Assembly: GCA_030825825.1 (NCBI GenBank)
Contig: JAPJPE010000006.1
Coordinates: 1-22,146 of the forward strand
Length of the DNA: 22,146 bases
Source of the DNA: Streptococcus sp.
GTDB lineage: Bacteria > Bacillota > Bacilli > Lactobacillales > Streptococcaceae
Direction of reading: 5' to 3'
Shown: positions 1-6,846 of the stretch, piece after piece
Layout: each line of letters opens with the position of its first letter
Numbering within the stretch: the first letter of the stretch is position 1
The notes under the pieces: model-generated
The model's database searches: none
What the model saw: the letters and a program-made list of their open reading frames with translations, nothing else
Told to the model about the DNA's origin: nothing
Program-made: the position numbers and the translations under genes

Positions 1-49
1 CTCGACAATCCAAAAATAATTGAGAGGCTAGGACTTTTGTCCCAGCCTC
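1..49 (+). repeat. Left arm of 49-bp perfect terminal inverted repeat
   Basis: Bases 1-49 are the exact reverse complement of 22094-22142. The arm contains an imperfect hairpin (24-34 with 39-49, one A-C mismatch, TTTT loop) built on the GAGGCT..AGCCTC motif, which is common in streptococcal intergenic DNA. The repeat may extend beyond base 1, which cannot be seen. Confidence 0.9.
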
Positions 50-53
50 TTTT
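24..53 (+). terminator. Hairpin terminator in the left repeat
   Basis: The stem pairs 24-34 with 39-49 (10 of 11 pairs) around a TTTT loop and is followed by TTTT at 50-53 on the plus strand. On the minus strand it is followed by a T-rich stretch (complement of 12-19). It could end transcripts from either side. The gene it would serve upstream lies outside the window. Confidence 0.6.
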
Positions 54-148
54 GTGAGGAACAGCAAGTAACAAAAGGAAGAGGTTGAGAATAGATGTTC
101 GGAAATCAAGCGCTTTCTGATAAAGTTGTAAGAGTTTCCAGGAAAATA

Positions 149-177
149 TTGAAGTAAAAACGAAAAAATAGTAAAAT
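149..177 (+). promoter_or_regulatory. Candidate promoter of the 5'-nucleotidase gene
   Basis: TTGAAG (149-154) and TAAAAT (172-177) are separated by 17 bp, a good sigma-A spacing. The predicted start lies near 184, giving a leader of about 75 nt. That leader has two small hairpins: TGATT/AATCA (186-201) and TTCTCC/GGAGAA (213-229). Confidence 0.6.
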
Positions 178-258
178 GGAAGAGCTGATTGCAGCAAATC
201 AACTGTTCTGCGTTCTCCTTTTTGGAGAAGTATCCTACATTAGAAAATGGAGTATTCT

Positions 259-2367
259 ATGAAGAAAAAAATTATCTTGAAAAGCAGTATCCTAGCGGTC
301 GCTGCGGGTCTTAGTGTTTTTGCGATCAATAGCGTTTTTGCAGACGAATTGCCCGTGCAGTTTATGGGCGTCAATGACTTCCACGGTGCCTTGGAACAAA
401 CAGGGACAGCTCGTTTAGAAGGTGAAACTGTGAAAAACGCAGGAACAGCCCCACTTTTGGCAACCTATTTGAACGATTCGCAAAAAGACTTTGAAACAGA
501 GAATGCAGGAACGCCTAATGCCAGCATCCGTGTGCAAGCGGGAGATATGGTCGGCGCTAGTCCAGCCAACTCTGCCCTCCTTCAAGATGAACCAACTGTA
601 AAAGTCTTCAATGAAATGAACTTTGAATACGGAACCCTTGGAAATCACGAGTTTGACGAAGGACTTGGTGAATTCAACCGGATCATGAAGGGGGAAGCCC
701 CAACACCTGGTCAATTCAACAAGATCGTCGATGAATATCCTCATGAAGCTTCTAAACAAGAAGTCGTGATTGCCAACTTGGTCGACAAGGATACCAACAA
801 AATCCCATTTGACTGGAAACCTTATACCATCAAAGAAATCCCAGTCAATGACAAGACCGTTAAGGTCGGATTTATCGGGGTTGTTACGACAGAATTCCCA
901 AATCTTGTTTTGCGTAAAAATCATGAACAATACCGTGTTTTGGATGAAGCAGAATCGATTGCCAAATATGCGCGTGAATTAAATGACCAAGGGGTTCATG
1001 CTATCGCTGTCTTGGCCCACGTTGCTGCCACTAGTAAGAATGGTGTAGCAGAAGGACCAGCTGCAGACATGATCAAAAAATTAAACCAAATCTATCCTGA
1101 AAATTCAGTGGATATCGTCTTTGCAGGCCACAACCACCAATATACAAACGGGATGGTTGGAAATACCTTGATCGTTCAAGGTACGTCTCAAGGGAAAGCC
1201 TACTCGGATGTCCGTGGAGTCCTAGATACGGATACAGCTGACTTTGTCAAAGCTCCAACTGCTAAAATTATTGCGGTGGATCCATCGAAAGGCAAAGCAA
1301 AAGATGCCAAGGTTCAAGCGATCATCGATGATGCCAATGCGACGGTTAAAAAAGTAACAGAAGCAAAAATCGGTACAGCAGAAAAAGCTGAAAATATTAC
1401 ACGTGAGTTGAATGCGCAAAAAGAAAGTGCTGTTGGAGATTTGGTCACAGCAGCGCAACTAGATATTGCCAAAAAATCAGGTTATCCAGATGTTGACTTT
1501 GCCTTCACCAACAATGGAGGGATCCGTGCAGACCTCGTGGTGAAACCAGACGGAACAGTGACTTGGGGTGCAGCTCAAGCAGTACAACCATTTGGAAATA
1601 TCCTTCAAGTAGTAGAAATCACTGGGGACCAAATCTACAAAGCTTTGGATCAACAATATGATGAGAAAGAGCTTTACTTCTTGCAAATGGCAGGGATCAA
1701 GTACACCTATACGAAACCAGCCGATGCAACGGAAGAAAATCCTTATAAGGTCGTGAAAGCTTACAAGGCAGACGGAACTGAAATTGATCGCAACAAGACC
1801 TACAAGGCGATTATCAATGACTTCTTGTATGGTGGCGGAGATGGCTTCTCAGTCTTCCGTGATACAAAATTGATTGGTGCGATCAATCCAGATACTGAAG
1901 TCTTTATCCAATACATCGAAGATGTGAATAAGGCAGGGAAGAAATTGTCTGCTTCAATCTTGGGTAACAAGACCTTTGTGGAAAAAGTGGAAGAAGAAAC
2001 ACCTACTCCAGAACCACAACCAACTCCTCAACCACAACCGGAACCACAGCCAGCGCCAGTTGATCCAGTAAGTCCAGTAAATCCAGTCCATCCTGTGGCT
2101 CCAGTGTCTCCTGCTACCCCAACTCCTCAACCTGAAAGCCCAGTAACTCCAGCTCAACCAGCTGCAAGCGAAACAAAAGAAGTGGCAACAAACAAACCAG
2201 TTGCTGTCACTTATCATACGGGTGGTCAAGCTGAAGTGGTTGCTACACCAGCAACTGGTCTTCCAAAAACAGGTCAAGATGAATTGGCATCAACCGTCCT
2301 TAGCCTCTTTGGTATGACCTCATTAGCTTTAGCAGGCTTTGTAGCTAGCAAAAAACGTGAAGGCTAA
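259..2367 (+). CDS. Cell-wall-anchored 5'-nucleotidase (LPXTG protein)
   Basis: This is a secreted, sortase-anchored metallophosphatase expected to dephosphorylate extracellular nucleotides (AMP, possibly ADP/ATP) to adenosine. The product is 702 aa. Residues 1-28 are a signal peptide with likely cleavage at VFA|DE. The N-terminal calcineurin-like domain shows DFH (D40, H42), GD (D96), GNHEFD (N129, H130) and GHNH (H291, H293), the two-metal centre. The C-terminal nucleotidase domain has NNGGIR (R423) and YGGGDGF (524-530). A proline-rich wall spacer (about 577-634) precedes LPKTG (668-672), a hydrophobic segment and a basic tail. An ATG lies 12 nt upstream at 247, but GGAG at 249-252 is well placed only for 259. 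It resembles the surface 5'-nucleotidases S5nA/NT5E of S. pyogenes and S. sanguinis, which in those species are linked to adenosine production and to platelet or immune effects. That role is inferred here. Confidence 0.93.
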   Translation: MKKKIILKSSILAVAAGLSVFAINSVFADELPVQFMGVNDFHGALEQTGTARLEGETVKNAGTAPLLATYLNDSQKDFETENAGTPNASIRVQAGDMVGASPANSALLQDEPTVKVFNEMNFEYGTLGNHEFDEGLGEFNRIMKGEAPTPGQFNKIVDEYPHEASKQEVVIANLVDKDTNKIPFDWKPYTIKEIPVNDKTVKVGFIGVVTTEFPNLVLRKNHEQYRVLDEAESIAKYARELNDQGVHAIAVLAHVAATSKNGVAEGPAADMIKKLNQIYPENSVDIVFAGHNHQYTNGMVGNTLIVQGTSQGKAYSDVRGVLDTDTADFVKAPTAKIIAVDPSKGKAKDAKVQAIIDDANATVKKVTEAKIGTAEKAENITRELNAQKESAVGDLVTAAQLDIAKKSGYPDVDFAFTNNGGIRADLVVKPDGTVTWGAAQAVQPFGNILQVVEITGDQIYKALDQQYDEKELYFLQMAGIKYTYTKPADATEENPYKVVKAYKADGTEIDRNKTYKAIINDFLYGGGDGFSVFRDTKLIGAINPDTEVFIQYIEDVNKAGKKLSASILGNKTFVEKVEEETPTPEPQPTPQPQPEPQPAPVDPVSPVNPVHPVAPVSPATPTPQPESPVTPAQPAASETKEVATNKPVAVTYHTGGQAEVVATPATGLPKTGQDELASTVLSLFGMTSLALAGFVASKKREG

Positions 2368-2392
2368 GTCGTTCATCCGTTAACTTACCCCA

Positions 2393-2427
2393 AAAAACGT
2401 CCGTTCTTTTAAGAAACGGACGTTTTT
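2393..2427. terminator. Bidirectional terminator between convergent genes
   Basis: Perfect 13-bp stem: 2393-2405 pairs with 2415-2427 around a 9-nt loop, with A-runs on the left and T-runs on the right. It can end the 5'-nucleotidase transcript on the plus strand and the glycosyltransferase operon on the minus strand. Confidence 0.9.
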
Positions 2428-2433
2428 GATGTC

Positions 2434-2847
2434 TTAGGCTGTTTTCTCCACCCAGACACTGCGGACAAAGAAGAGGCTGATCAGAGCTAGTGCTAGAAAG
2501 GCAACTCCAAGGTAATAATAGGGTTGATCCATTGTGGTAGATCGACCAGAGAGGTTGACAATCCCTCGGTAGAGGGCTCCGGCTGTTAGGGTAGCCACTC
2601 CTGAATTCCAAAGATTGAGACTCAGTCGAGAGAAGCCTTTCACCATCAACTGTAGAGCCACTAGTAGGGCGCCACCGATCAAAGGAATCAAGAAGAGGTA
2701 GTGCATGAAGGCAGAGGTTTCGCCAAAACTAAAGTGTTCATAGATGCGACTTCCGACGAAGAAGAAAGCTGAAATCAGAGTGTACCAGAGAATCGTTTTT
2801 TTCAACCGTTGTTTGATAGGATTAGTAACCGATGTAGACAATGTCAC
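2434..2847 (-). CDS. Small integral membrane protein, third gene of the GT operon
   Basis: Not recognised as a named family. The product is 137 aa with a basic, polar first 17 residues and about four hydrophobic segments (near 18-37, 45-69, 75-98 and 107-133), so it should be an inner-membrane protein with little soluble mass. No catalytic motif is visible. The start is GTG at 2847, which overlaps the end of the upstream phosphodiester glycosidase gene by 26 nt, so translation is probably coupled. A weak AAAGGG lies about 8 nt before it. The overlap and shared strand tie its role to the glycosyltransferase and glycosidase genes, perhaps as a scaffold or transport partner, but this is inference only. 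The ORF stops just before the shared terminator. Confidence 0.75.
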   Translation of the reverse strand: MTLSTSVTNPIKQRLKKTILWYTLISAFFFVGSRIYEHFSFGETSAFMHYLFLIPLIGGALLVALQLMVKGFSRLSLNLWNSGVATLTAGALYRGIVNLSGRSTTMDQPYYYLGVAFLALALISLFFVRSVWVEKTA

Positions 2848-3724
2848 TCACCGCCCTTTCTGAGATAGTACCATTTGTTGTTGGTTTATTAATAACTTGG
2901 CCATTGAAGTAAAGTGTAGAAGATCCACCCCCGTCCAGGTTGTAGGCTGTTTTAACGCCATAAGACTTCATCACTTCTGCTAATTGGTAGAGAGATAGCC
3001 CTTCACTTTCTGAAGTCCGTCCATCTGACACGACGATAATGTAGTGGTTTTCATCGATGATCCCAATCGCTGTCCGTGGATTTGATGCCATGGATTGTCC
3101 GACCTCTGAGTTGGTATCGACAGTAATTTCTCCATTTTCAACTAAGGAAGGACCGAAAGCGAGGAGATTGACGACCCCGTCCTTGACCAATTGATTTGCA
3201 GATATCTCATCTTCATAGATAATTTTGAAGGATCCATCCTTGTAAATGGCTAGGTCACCATTGCTTGAATCTTCCCGAACGGTATCGCGGTAGACCACTC
3301 CATTTCGGATGACGTATCCTGTACTGTTAGCCCCGTAATAGTCACCATTCACTGCTAGAATGGCACTGTTGTTGGCAGCTGTGACAGAGGTCTTAGCAGT
3401 CACGTTGGTTCCGTAAGTATTTTGTGCAAAGGCTGTTTTGAGGTAGTCAGATGAGCTGACTGTGATATCTGCAATGTAAACCTGGGTATTTTCAACCGTT
3501 TTTTCTGTTAAAGTCACCTGGATATTGTCATCTGAATAGCTGGTATCGGTCGTTGTAGCCGATGCAGCTGCTTTTTTGGCTGCCTTGGTGTCCGTAGTCG
3601 TAGCTTTTACGGTTTGGATAGCATCGGATAAGACAAAGGTCTTGAGCATAGAGTAGCTAAAACTGCTGGTCAAAAGAAGGCCAAAGCAGGCAGCATAGGT
3701 GTAGGATTTTTTAAAGAATTTCAT
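2822..3724 (-). CDS. Secreted phosphodiester glycosidase family protein (NAGPA domain)
   Basis: The 300-aa product belongs by motif to the NAGPA/phosphodiester glycosidase family (PF09992), often labelled exopolysaccharide biosynthesis protein. Visible family motifs are NGDYYG (126-131), NPRTA (215-219), SDGR (233-236) and NLDGGGSS (262-269). The mammalian member removes GlcNAc from a GlcNAc-1-phosphate-mannose diester. The bacterial substrate is unknown. Residues 1-33 are a basic start plus hydrophobic stretch, a signal peptide or membrane anchor, followed by a Thr/Ala/Lys-rich linker (about 38-62), so the domain should sit outside the membrane. The ATG overlaps the end of the upstream glycosyltransferase gene by 14 nt, and the 3' end overlaps the next gene. 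A likely job is to trim or transfer a phosphodiester-linked sugar in a wall or lipid-linked glycan made by its neighbour (inference). Confidence 0.85.
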   Translation of the reverse strand: MKFFKKSYTYAACFGLLLTSSFSYSMLKTFVLSDAIQTVKATTTDTKAAKKAAASATTTDTSYSDDNIQVTLTEKTVENTQVYIADITVSSSDYLKTAFAQNTYGTNVTAKTSVTAANNSAILAVNGDYYGANSTGYVIRNGVVYRDTVREDSSNGDLAIYKDGSFKIIYEDEISANQLVKDGVVNLLAFGPSLVENGEITVDTNSEVGQSMASNPRTAIGIIDENHYIIVVSDGRTSESEGLSLYQLAEVMKSYGVKTAYNLDGGGSSTLYFNGQVINKPTTNGTISERAVSDIVYIGY

Positions 3725-4763
3725 GGTGGGGAGCAGTCCTTTCTTTGAAGATCACTTTTTTCTGGATCACCCATGAGACCAGAAAGAGGAGGAAGCCGAC
3801 AACAATCTTACTGATCAGGAGATTGAGCCCGAAAGCAGTATAGAAGAGTCGAATCAAGAGCGTATCGAGAATAAAGAGGCCGAGGGCTAGACCAAAGTAG
3901 CCACTTCCTGTTTTAGCGACGCTGTCTTTATTCTTAAAGACCAGGTGCTTGTTAGTCGAGTAGTTAAAAATGGAACTCGTCACACGAGCGATCCCGTTCG
4001 CTAGGAGAATGCGAAGACTAATGGGTACGGCCATCATTACAAAAAGGAAGAAGGCATAGACCAGATAGTCAACGATAAAACTACTCAGAGAGGAAAAGGC
4101 AAACTTAAACATGTCCTTGTAGATCATGAGGCCATCTCGAATAGGGCGGAAGTGGGAACCTTCATTGTCATTGATGTAGACCGTTTCAATCGGAACTTCT
4201 AGGATGGGGAAGGACTTGCTTGCTGCAAGGAGAACATTCATCTCATATTCATAACGCTGTCCGTCAACCTCAAGCATGAAAGGCAAGAGATTCGTAGTAA
4301 AAGCCCGTAAACCTGTTTGGGTATCGCTGATTGCCACTCCGGTTTGTTGTTTGAAGAGGAAACGGGTCAATTTATTCCCGAAGGCAGAACGCAAAGGAAC
4401 TTTTCCAGAGAAGGCGCGTGCTCCTAGAATAAGTGTTCCAGGATGTTCTTGAGATTGGTTAACAACCCTGAAAATATCCCAAATTTTGTGCTGACCGTCT
4501 GCATCAGCTGTAACAATGCTTCCATAGGTACCTCTTTCTAGGATGTATGCATAAGCAGTCTTGAGCGATTGCCCTTTTCCTTGGTTGTGCTCGTGGGTCA
4601 GGACTGTCGCAAGACCGTCCAATTTGTCAAAAATCACTTTCTTGTCGGCGTCACTTCCATCGTCGACGACGATGATTTCGAGATCGCTTTTAGCATGGAC
4701 CAAGCGAACCAGTTTGACAAGATTCAGATCCGGTTGATAGGCGGGGATGATAAGATAATTCAT
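3711..4763 (-). CDS. GT2 glycosyltransferase fused to a GtrA-like membrane domain
   Basis: The 350-aa fusion has two parts. Residues 1 to about 220 form a family 2 glycosyltransferase of the polyprenol-phosphate sugar synthase type: PAYQP near the N-terminus, VVDDGSD (D34, D35), NQGKG (60-64) and the metal-binding DAD (87-89). From about 226 to the end there are four hydrophobic segments with the character of GtrA, a putative flippase for undecaprenyl-phosphate-linked sugars; FNYSTNKHLVFK fits the loop after its second helix. GtrB-like and GtrA-like functions are thus in one chain: load a sugar on undecaprenyl phosphate in the cytoplasm and help move it outward. It is the first gene of a three-gene overlapping operon. 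No polytopic GT-C transferase, the usual third partner, is present in the window. The sugar cannot be told from sequence. Confidence 0.88.
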   Translation of the reverse strand: MNYLIIPAYQPDLNLVKLVRLVHAKSDLEIIVVDDGSDADKKVIFDKLDGLATVLTHEHNQGKGQSLKTAYAYILERGTYGSIVTADADGQHKIWDIFRVVNQSQEHPGTLILGARAFSGKVPLRSAFGNKLTRFLFKQQTGVAISDTQTGLRAFTTNLLPFMLEVDGQRYEYEMNVLLAASKSFPILEVPIETVYINDNEGSHFRPIRDGLMIYKDMFKFAFSSLSSFIVDYLVYAFFLFVMMAVPISLRILLANGIARVTSSIFNYSTNKHLVFKNKDSVAKTGSGYFGLALGLFILDTLLIRLFYTAFGLNLLISKIVVGFLLFLVSWVIQKKVIFKERTAPHHEIL

Positions 4764-4797
4764 AATCGTTCCTCGTTTCTTGAGATTTGTTGTAGCT

Positions 4798-4836
4798 AGT
4801 ATAAAGACTCAAGCTTAAAGCTAACTGATATCAGTT
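4798..4836 (-). promoter_or_regulatory. Possible operator/promoter region of the GT operon
   Basis: On the minus strand TATACT (complement of 4798-4803) could be a -10 about 35 nt before the ATG, but no good -35 is visible. Just upstream lies a perfect 14-bp palindrome, AACTGATATCAGTT (4823-4836), at the position where a repressor or activator could act. The rest of the 303-bp gap (4764-5066) holds two short hairpins (4856-4875 and 4895-4911) and the rpsF promoter. No gene was seen in it. Confidence 0.35.
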
Positions 4837-4962
4837 TTCTTTAAGGAAAAGGGACAGGAAAGGAGTCTCTTTCCTTCTATTAATTGCCATTTTTAAGGGG
4901 AAGTTTCCCTTCAATATCGTAGGGTATATAAAAAATGATGTTTCAAATCCTAAAGATAATCC

Positions 4963-4991
4963 TTGCCTTTGTTCGAAAAGTCTGGTATAAT
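4963..4991 (+). promoter_or_regulatory. Promoter of the rpsF-ssb-rpsR operon
   Basis: TTGCCT (4963-4968), 17-bp spacer, perfect TATAAT (4986-4991). The predicted start near 4998 gives a leader of about 70 nt before the rpsF ATG. Confidence 0.85.
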
Positions 4992-4999
4992 AGTTTCTT

Positions 5000-5038
5000 G
5001 TGAGTAAACCTCACTTACCCCTTGCAAAGACTTGGGGT
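5000..5038 (+). promoter_or_regulatory. Structured 5' leader of rpsF mRNA
   Basis: Two hairpins follow the predicted start: GTGAG/CTCAC (5000-5004 with 5010-5014) and ACCCC/GGGGT (5017-5021 with 5034-5038, 12-nt loop). In several bacteria an S6:S18 complex binds its own rpsF leader. I do not see the CCG bulge typical of that element, so autogenous control here is only a possibility. Confidence 0.3.
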
Positions 5039-5066
5039 CATTAGTCCAAAAGGAGGAACATTATCA

Positions 5067-5357
5067 ATGGCTAAATACGAAATTCTTTATATTATTCGTC
5101 CAAACATTGAAGAAGAAGCTAAAAACGCTTTGGTAGCACGCTTTGACTCTATCTTGACTGACAACGGTGCAACTGTTGTTGAATCAAAAGATTGGGAAAA
5201 ACGTCGTCTTGCATACGAAATCCAAGATTTCCGTGAAGGACTTTACCACATCGTAAACGTTGAAGCGAACGACGCTGTAGCTCTTAACGAGTTCGACCGT
5301 CTTTCAAAAATCAACGGTGACATTCTTCGTCACATGATCGTAAAAGTTGACGCGTAA
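5067..5357 (+). CDS. rpsF: 30S ribosomal protein S6
   Basis: The product is 96 aa, the usual bacterial S6 length, beginning MAKYEILYIIRP and carrying the conserved KRRLAYEIQ stretch. S6 sits on the 30S platform, where it pairs with S18, encoded by the third gene of this operon. The ATG at 5067 follows a perfect AGGAGG (5051-5056). An in-frame upstream TTG at 5022 would add 15 unconserved residues and lies in the leader hairpin, so it is rejected. The next gene, ssb, begins 20 nt after the stop. Confidence 0.97.
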   Translation: MAKYEILYIIRPNIEEEAKNALVARFDSILTDNGATVVESKDWEKRRLAYEIQDFREGLYHIVNVEANDAVALNEFDRLSKINGDILRHMIVKVDA

Positions 5358-5377
5358 GAAATCATCAGAGGTGACTT

Positions 5378-5875
5378 ATGATTAACAATGTTGTACTTGT
5401 CGGTCGTATGACCCGTGATGCTGAACTTCGTTACACTCCAAGCAATCAAGCAGTTGCTACTTTCAGCCTAGCTGTCAACCGCAACTTCAAGAGTCAGAAT
5501 GGAGAGCGCGAAGCCGATTTCATCAACTGTGTGATCTGGCGTCAGCAAGCAGAAAACTTAGCCAACTGGGCTAAGAAAGGTGCTTTGATTGGGATTACCG
5601 GTCGCATTCAAACACGTAATTACGAAAACCAGCAAGGTCAACGTGTTTATGTCACTGAAGTCGTAGCAGACAGCTTCCAACTATTGGAAAGCCGTGCAGC
5701 ACGCGAAGGGCATGCAGCTGGTGGCTATTCATCAGGCAACGGTGGTTTTGCTGGAAATGCAACTCCAAGCTTTGGTGGATCTGAACCAAGCAATGCAGCG
5801 CCAAACTTTGGTCGTGAAGAAAATCCATTTGGAGCGAATCCAATGGATATCTCAGACGACGATCTTCCATTCTAA
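5378..5875 (+). CDS. ssb: Single-stranded DNA-binding protein
   Basis: The 165-aa protein coats single-stranded DNA during replication, repair and recombination. An N-terminal OB fold (about 1-108) opens with MINNVVLVGRMTRDAELRY and contains the FINCVIWRQQAENLANW core. A Gly/Asn/Ser-rich flexible linker (about 112-155) leads to the acidic tip DISDDDLPF, the docking peptide for replication and repair partners. RBS AGAGGTGA (5366-5373). The position between rpsF and rpsR is the standard Firmicutes arrangement and ties ssb expression to ribosomal protein synthesis. Full length with intact ends, so this is the housekeeping SSB and not a mobile-element copy. Confidence 0.97.
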   Translation: MINNVVLVGRMTRDAELRYTPSNQAVATFSLAVNRNFKSQNGEREADFINCVIWRQQAENLANWAKKGALIGITGRIQTRNYENQQGQRVYVTEVVADSFQLLESRAAREGHAAGGYSSGNGGFAGNATPSFGGSEPSNAAPNFGREENPFGANPMDISDDDLPF

Positions 5876-5916
5876 GAATGGGTTTAACGAATTAAAACTA
5901 TAAAGGAGAATTAAAC

Positions 5917-6156
5917 ATGGCTCAACAACGTCGTGGCGGATTCAAACGCCGTAAAAAAGTTGATTACATCGCAGCAAACAAAATTGAATATGTTGATTAC
6001 AAAGATACTGAGCTTCTTAGCCGTTTCGTTTCAGAACGTGGGAAAATCCTTCCTCGTCGTGTAACTGGAACTTCAGCGAAGAACCAACGTAAAGTAACAA
6101 CAGCTATCAAACGCGCTCGCGTAATGGCTTTGATGCCTTTCGTAAACGAAGATTAA
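5917..6156 (+). CDS. rpsR: 30S ribosomal protein S18
   Basis: The 79-aa basic protein is typical of Firmicutes S18: MAQQRRGGFKRRKK at the start, then the conserved stretch KDTELLSRFVSERGKILPRR and a basic tail ending FVNED. It binds the central domain of 16S rRNA together with S6. RBS AAAGGAG (5902-5908). It is the last gene of the rpsF operon, 41 nt after ssb, and is followed at once by a strong terminator. Confidence 0.97.
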   Translation: MAQQRRGGFKRRKKVDYIAANKIEYVDYKDTELLSRFVSERGKILPRRVTGTSAKNQRKVTTAIKRARVMALMPFVNED

Positions 6157-6184
6157 AAAAAAAGACCCTTACGGGTCTTTTTTT
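6157..6184 (+). terminator. Terminator of the rpsF operon
   Basis: AAAGACCC/GGGTCTTT stem (6161-6168 with 6173-6180), TTAC loop, flanking A-run before and T-run after. Canonical intrinsic terminator directly after the rpsR stop. Confidence 0.92.
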
Positions 6185-6211
6185 GCGAGCATAGAAATGT
6201 GATAGTGTGTT

Positions 6212-6262
6212 AGGTCCGTATGGACCTCTTTGACCTTTCCCAAGCTCTAATTATGCTATAAT
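6212..6262 (+). promoter_or_regulatory. Promoter of the GNAT gene with an adjacent dyad
   Basis: Extended -10: TG at 6254-6255 and TATAAT at 6257-6262. TTGACC (6230-6235) is 21 bp upstream, too far for a normal -35, so the extended -10 probably carries the promoter. A perfect 6-bp inverted repeat, AGGTCC/GGACCT (6212-6217 with 6222-6227), lies about 30 bp upstream and could be an operator. Confidence 0.6.
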
Positions 6263-6289
6263 GAGGGGAAAGGTATCAAGGAGCGCAAC

Positions 6290-6811
6290 ATGAAGGAATG
6301 CACAATCATCAGAAACATGATGGAGTATGATATTGAAGGGATCTCTCAAGCCTTTATCCATCAAGGGTGGCCGGGTAGAGAGGATATCTTGACTAGCTAT
6401 TTTCAGGAGCAGGAGAATAGAGAGAGGGACGTATTAGTAGCTGAGTCGGATGGATTTGTGGCAGGCTATATCACTATATTGCCTGCTGCCAAGCACGGCC
6501 CTTTCGTGGGAGTCTATCCTGAACTATCTGATTTTAATGTTTTTGAGCCATTTAGAAATCGAGGAATTGGGAATCAACTCTTAGAAGAGGCGGAAAAAAG
6601 AGTCCGGCTACTATCAGAGATTGTCACTTTAGGGGTTGGTTTACACTCGGGTTATGGCCCAGCTCAAAGACTGTATGTCAAACGGGACTATATCCCAGAT
6701 GGATCTGGAGTTTGGTTTAGGGATCAGCCCTTGGACCCTTACAGTTCTTGTGAAAACAATGATGACTTAGTCCTCTATTTTTCAAAAAGATTGAACAGGG
6801 AAATACAGTAA
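6290..6811 (+). CDS. GNAT family N-acetyltransferase
   Basis: The 173-aa product is expected to transfer an acetyl group from acetyl-CoA to an amine; the substrate is unknown. The acetyl-CoA pyrophosphate loop is visible as FRNRGIGNQLLEEAE (Q/R-x-x-G-x-G form), preceded by strands AGYITILPA and DFNVFEPF and followed by GYGPAQRLYVKRDYIPDG, the usual motif B region. RBS AAGGAG (6278-6283). The gene is alone between two terminators with its own extended -10 promoter, so it is a single-gene unit. Nothing nearby suggests a partner or substrate. The family is clear, but a specific name such as an antibiotic acetylase cannot be supported. Confidence 0.85.
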   Translation: MKECTIIRNMMEYDIEGISQAFIHQGWPGREDILTSYFQEQENRERDVLVAESDGFVAGYITILPAAKHGPFVGVYPELSDFNVFEPFRNRGIGNQLLEEAEKRVRLLSEIVTLGVGLHSGYGPAQRLYVKRDYIPDGSGVWFRDQPLDPYSSCENNDDLVLYFSKRLNREIQ

Positions 6812-6816
6812 AACAA

Positions 6817-6846
6817 AAACGGATGAAAACTTCATCCGTTTCTTTT
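6817..6846. terminator. Bidirectional terminator between GNAT and DUF1129 genes
   Basis: Stem 6817-6827 pairs with 6831-6841 (11 bp, AAC loop), T-rich on the right (6843-6847) and A-rich on the left, so it works for both convergent genes. Confidence 0.88.

Noticed and set aside
1..49. Terminal inverted repeats of a transposon or integrated element
   Set aside because: No transposase or integrase is present, the genes between the repeats are core functions (uvrA, rpsF, efp, nusB), and the hairpin core is a common intergenic motif.
415..930. 171-codon open frame on the minus strand inside the 5'-nucleotidase gene
   Set aside because: It lies wholly opposite a well-supported gene, has no RBS and its translation resembles no known protein; it is a codon-bias shadow. 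Other open frames opposite uvrA, scrB and scrA were rejected on the same grounds.
4963..4991. Competence (com box/cin box) promoter for ssb
   Set aside because: The promoter before rpsF is a clear sigma-A type, and I see no TACGAATA-type cin box in the gap.
5022..5066. Extended rpsF start at TTG 5022
   Set aside because: It would add 15 residues not found in S6 proteins and lies in the leader hairpin. AGGAGG is placed for ATG 5067.
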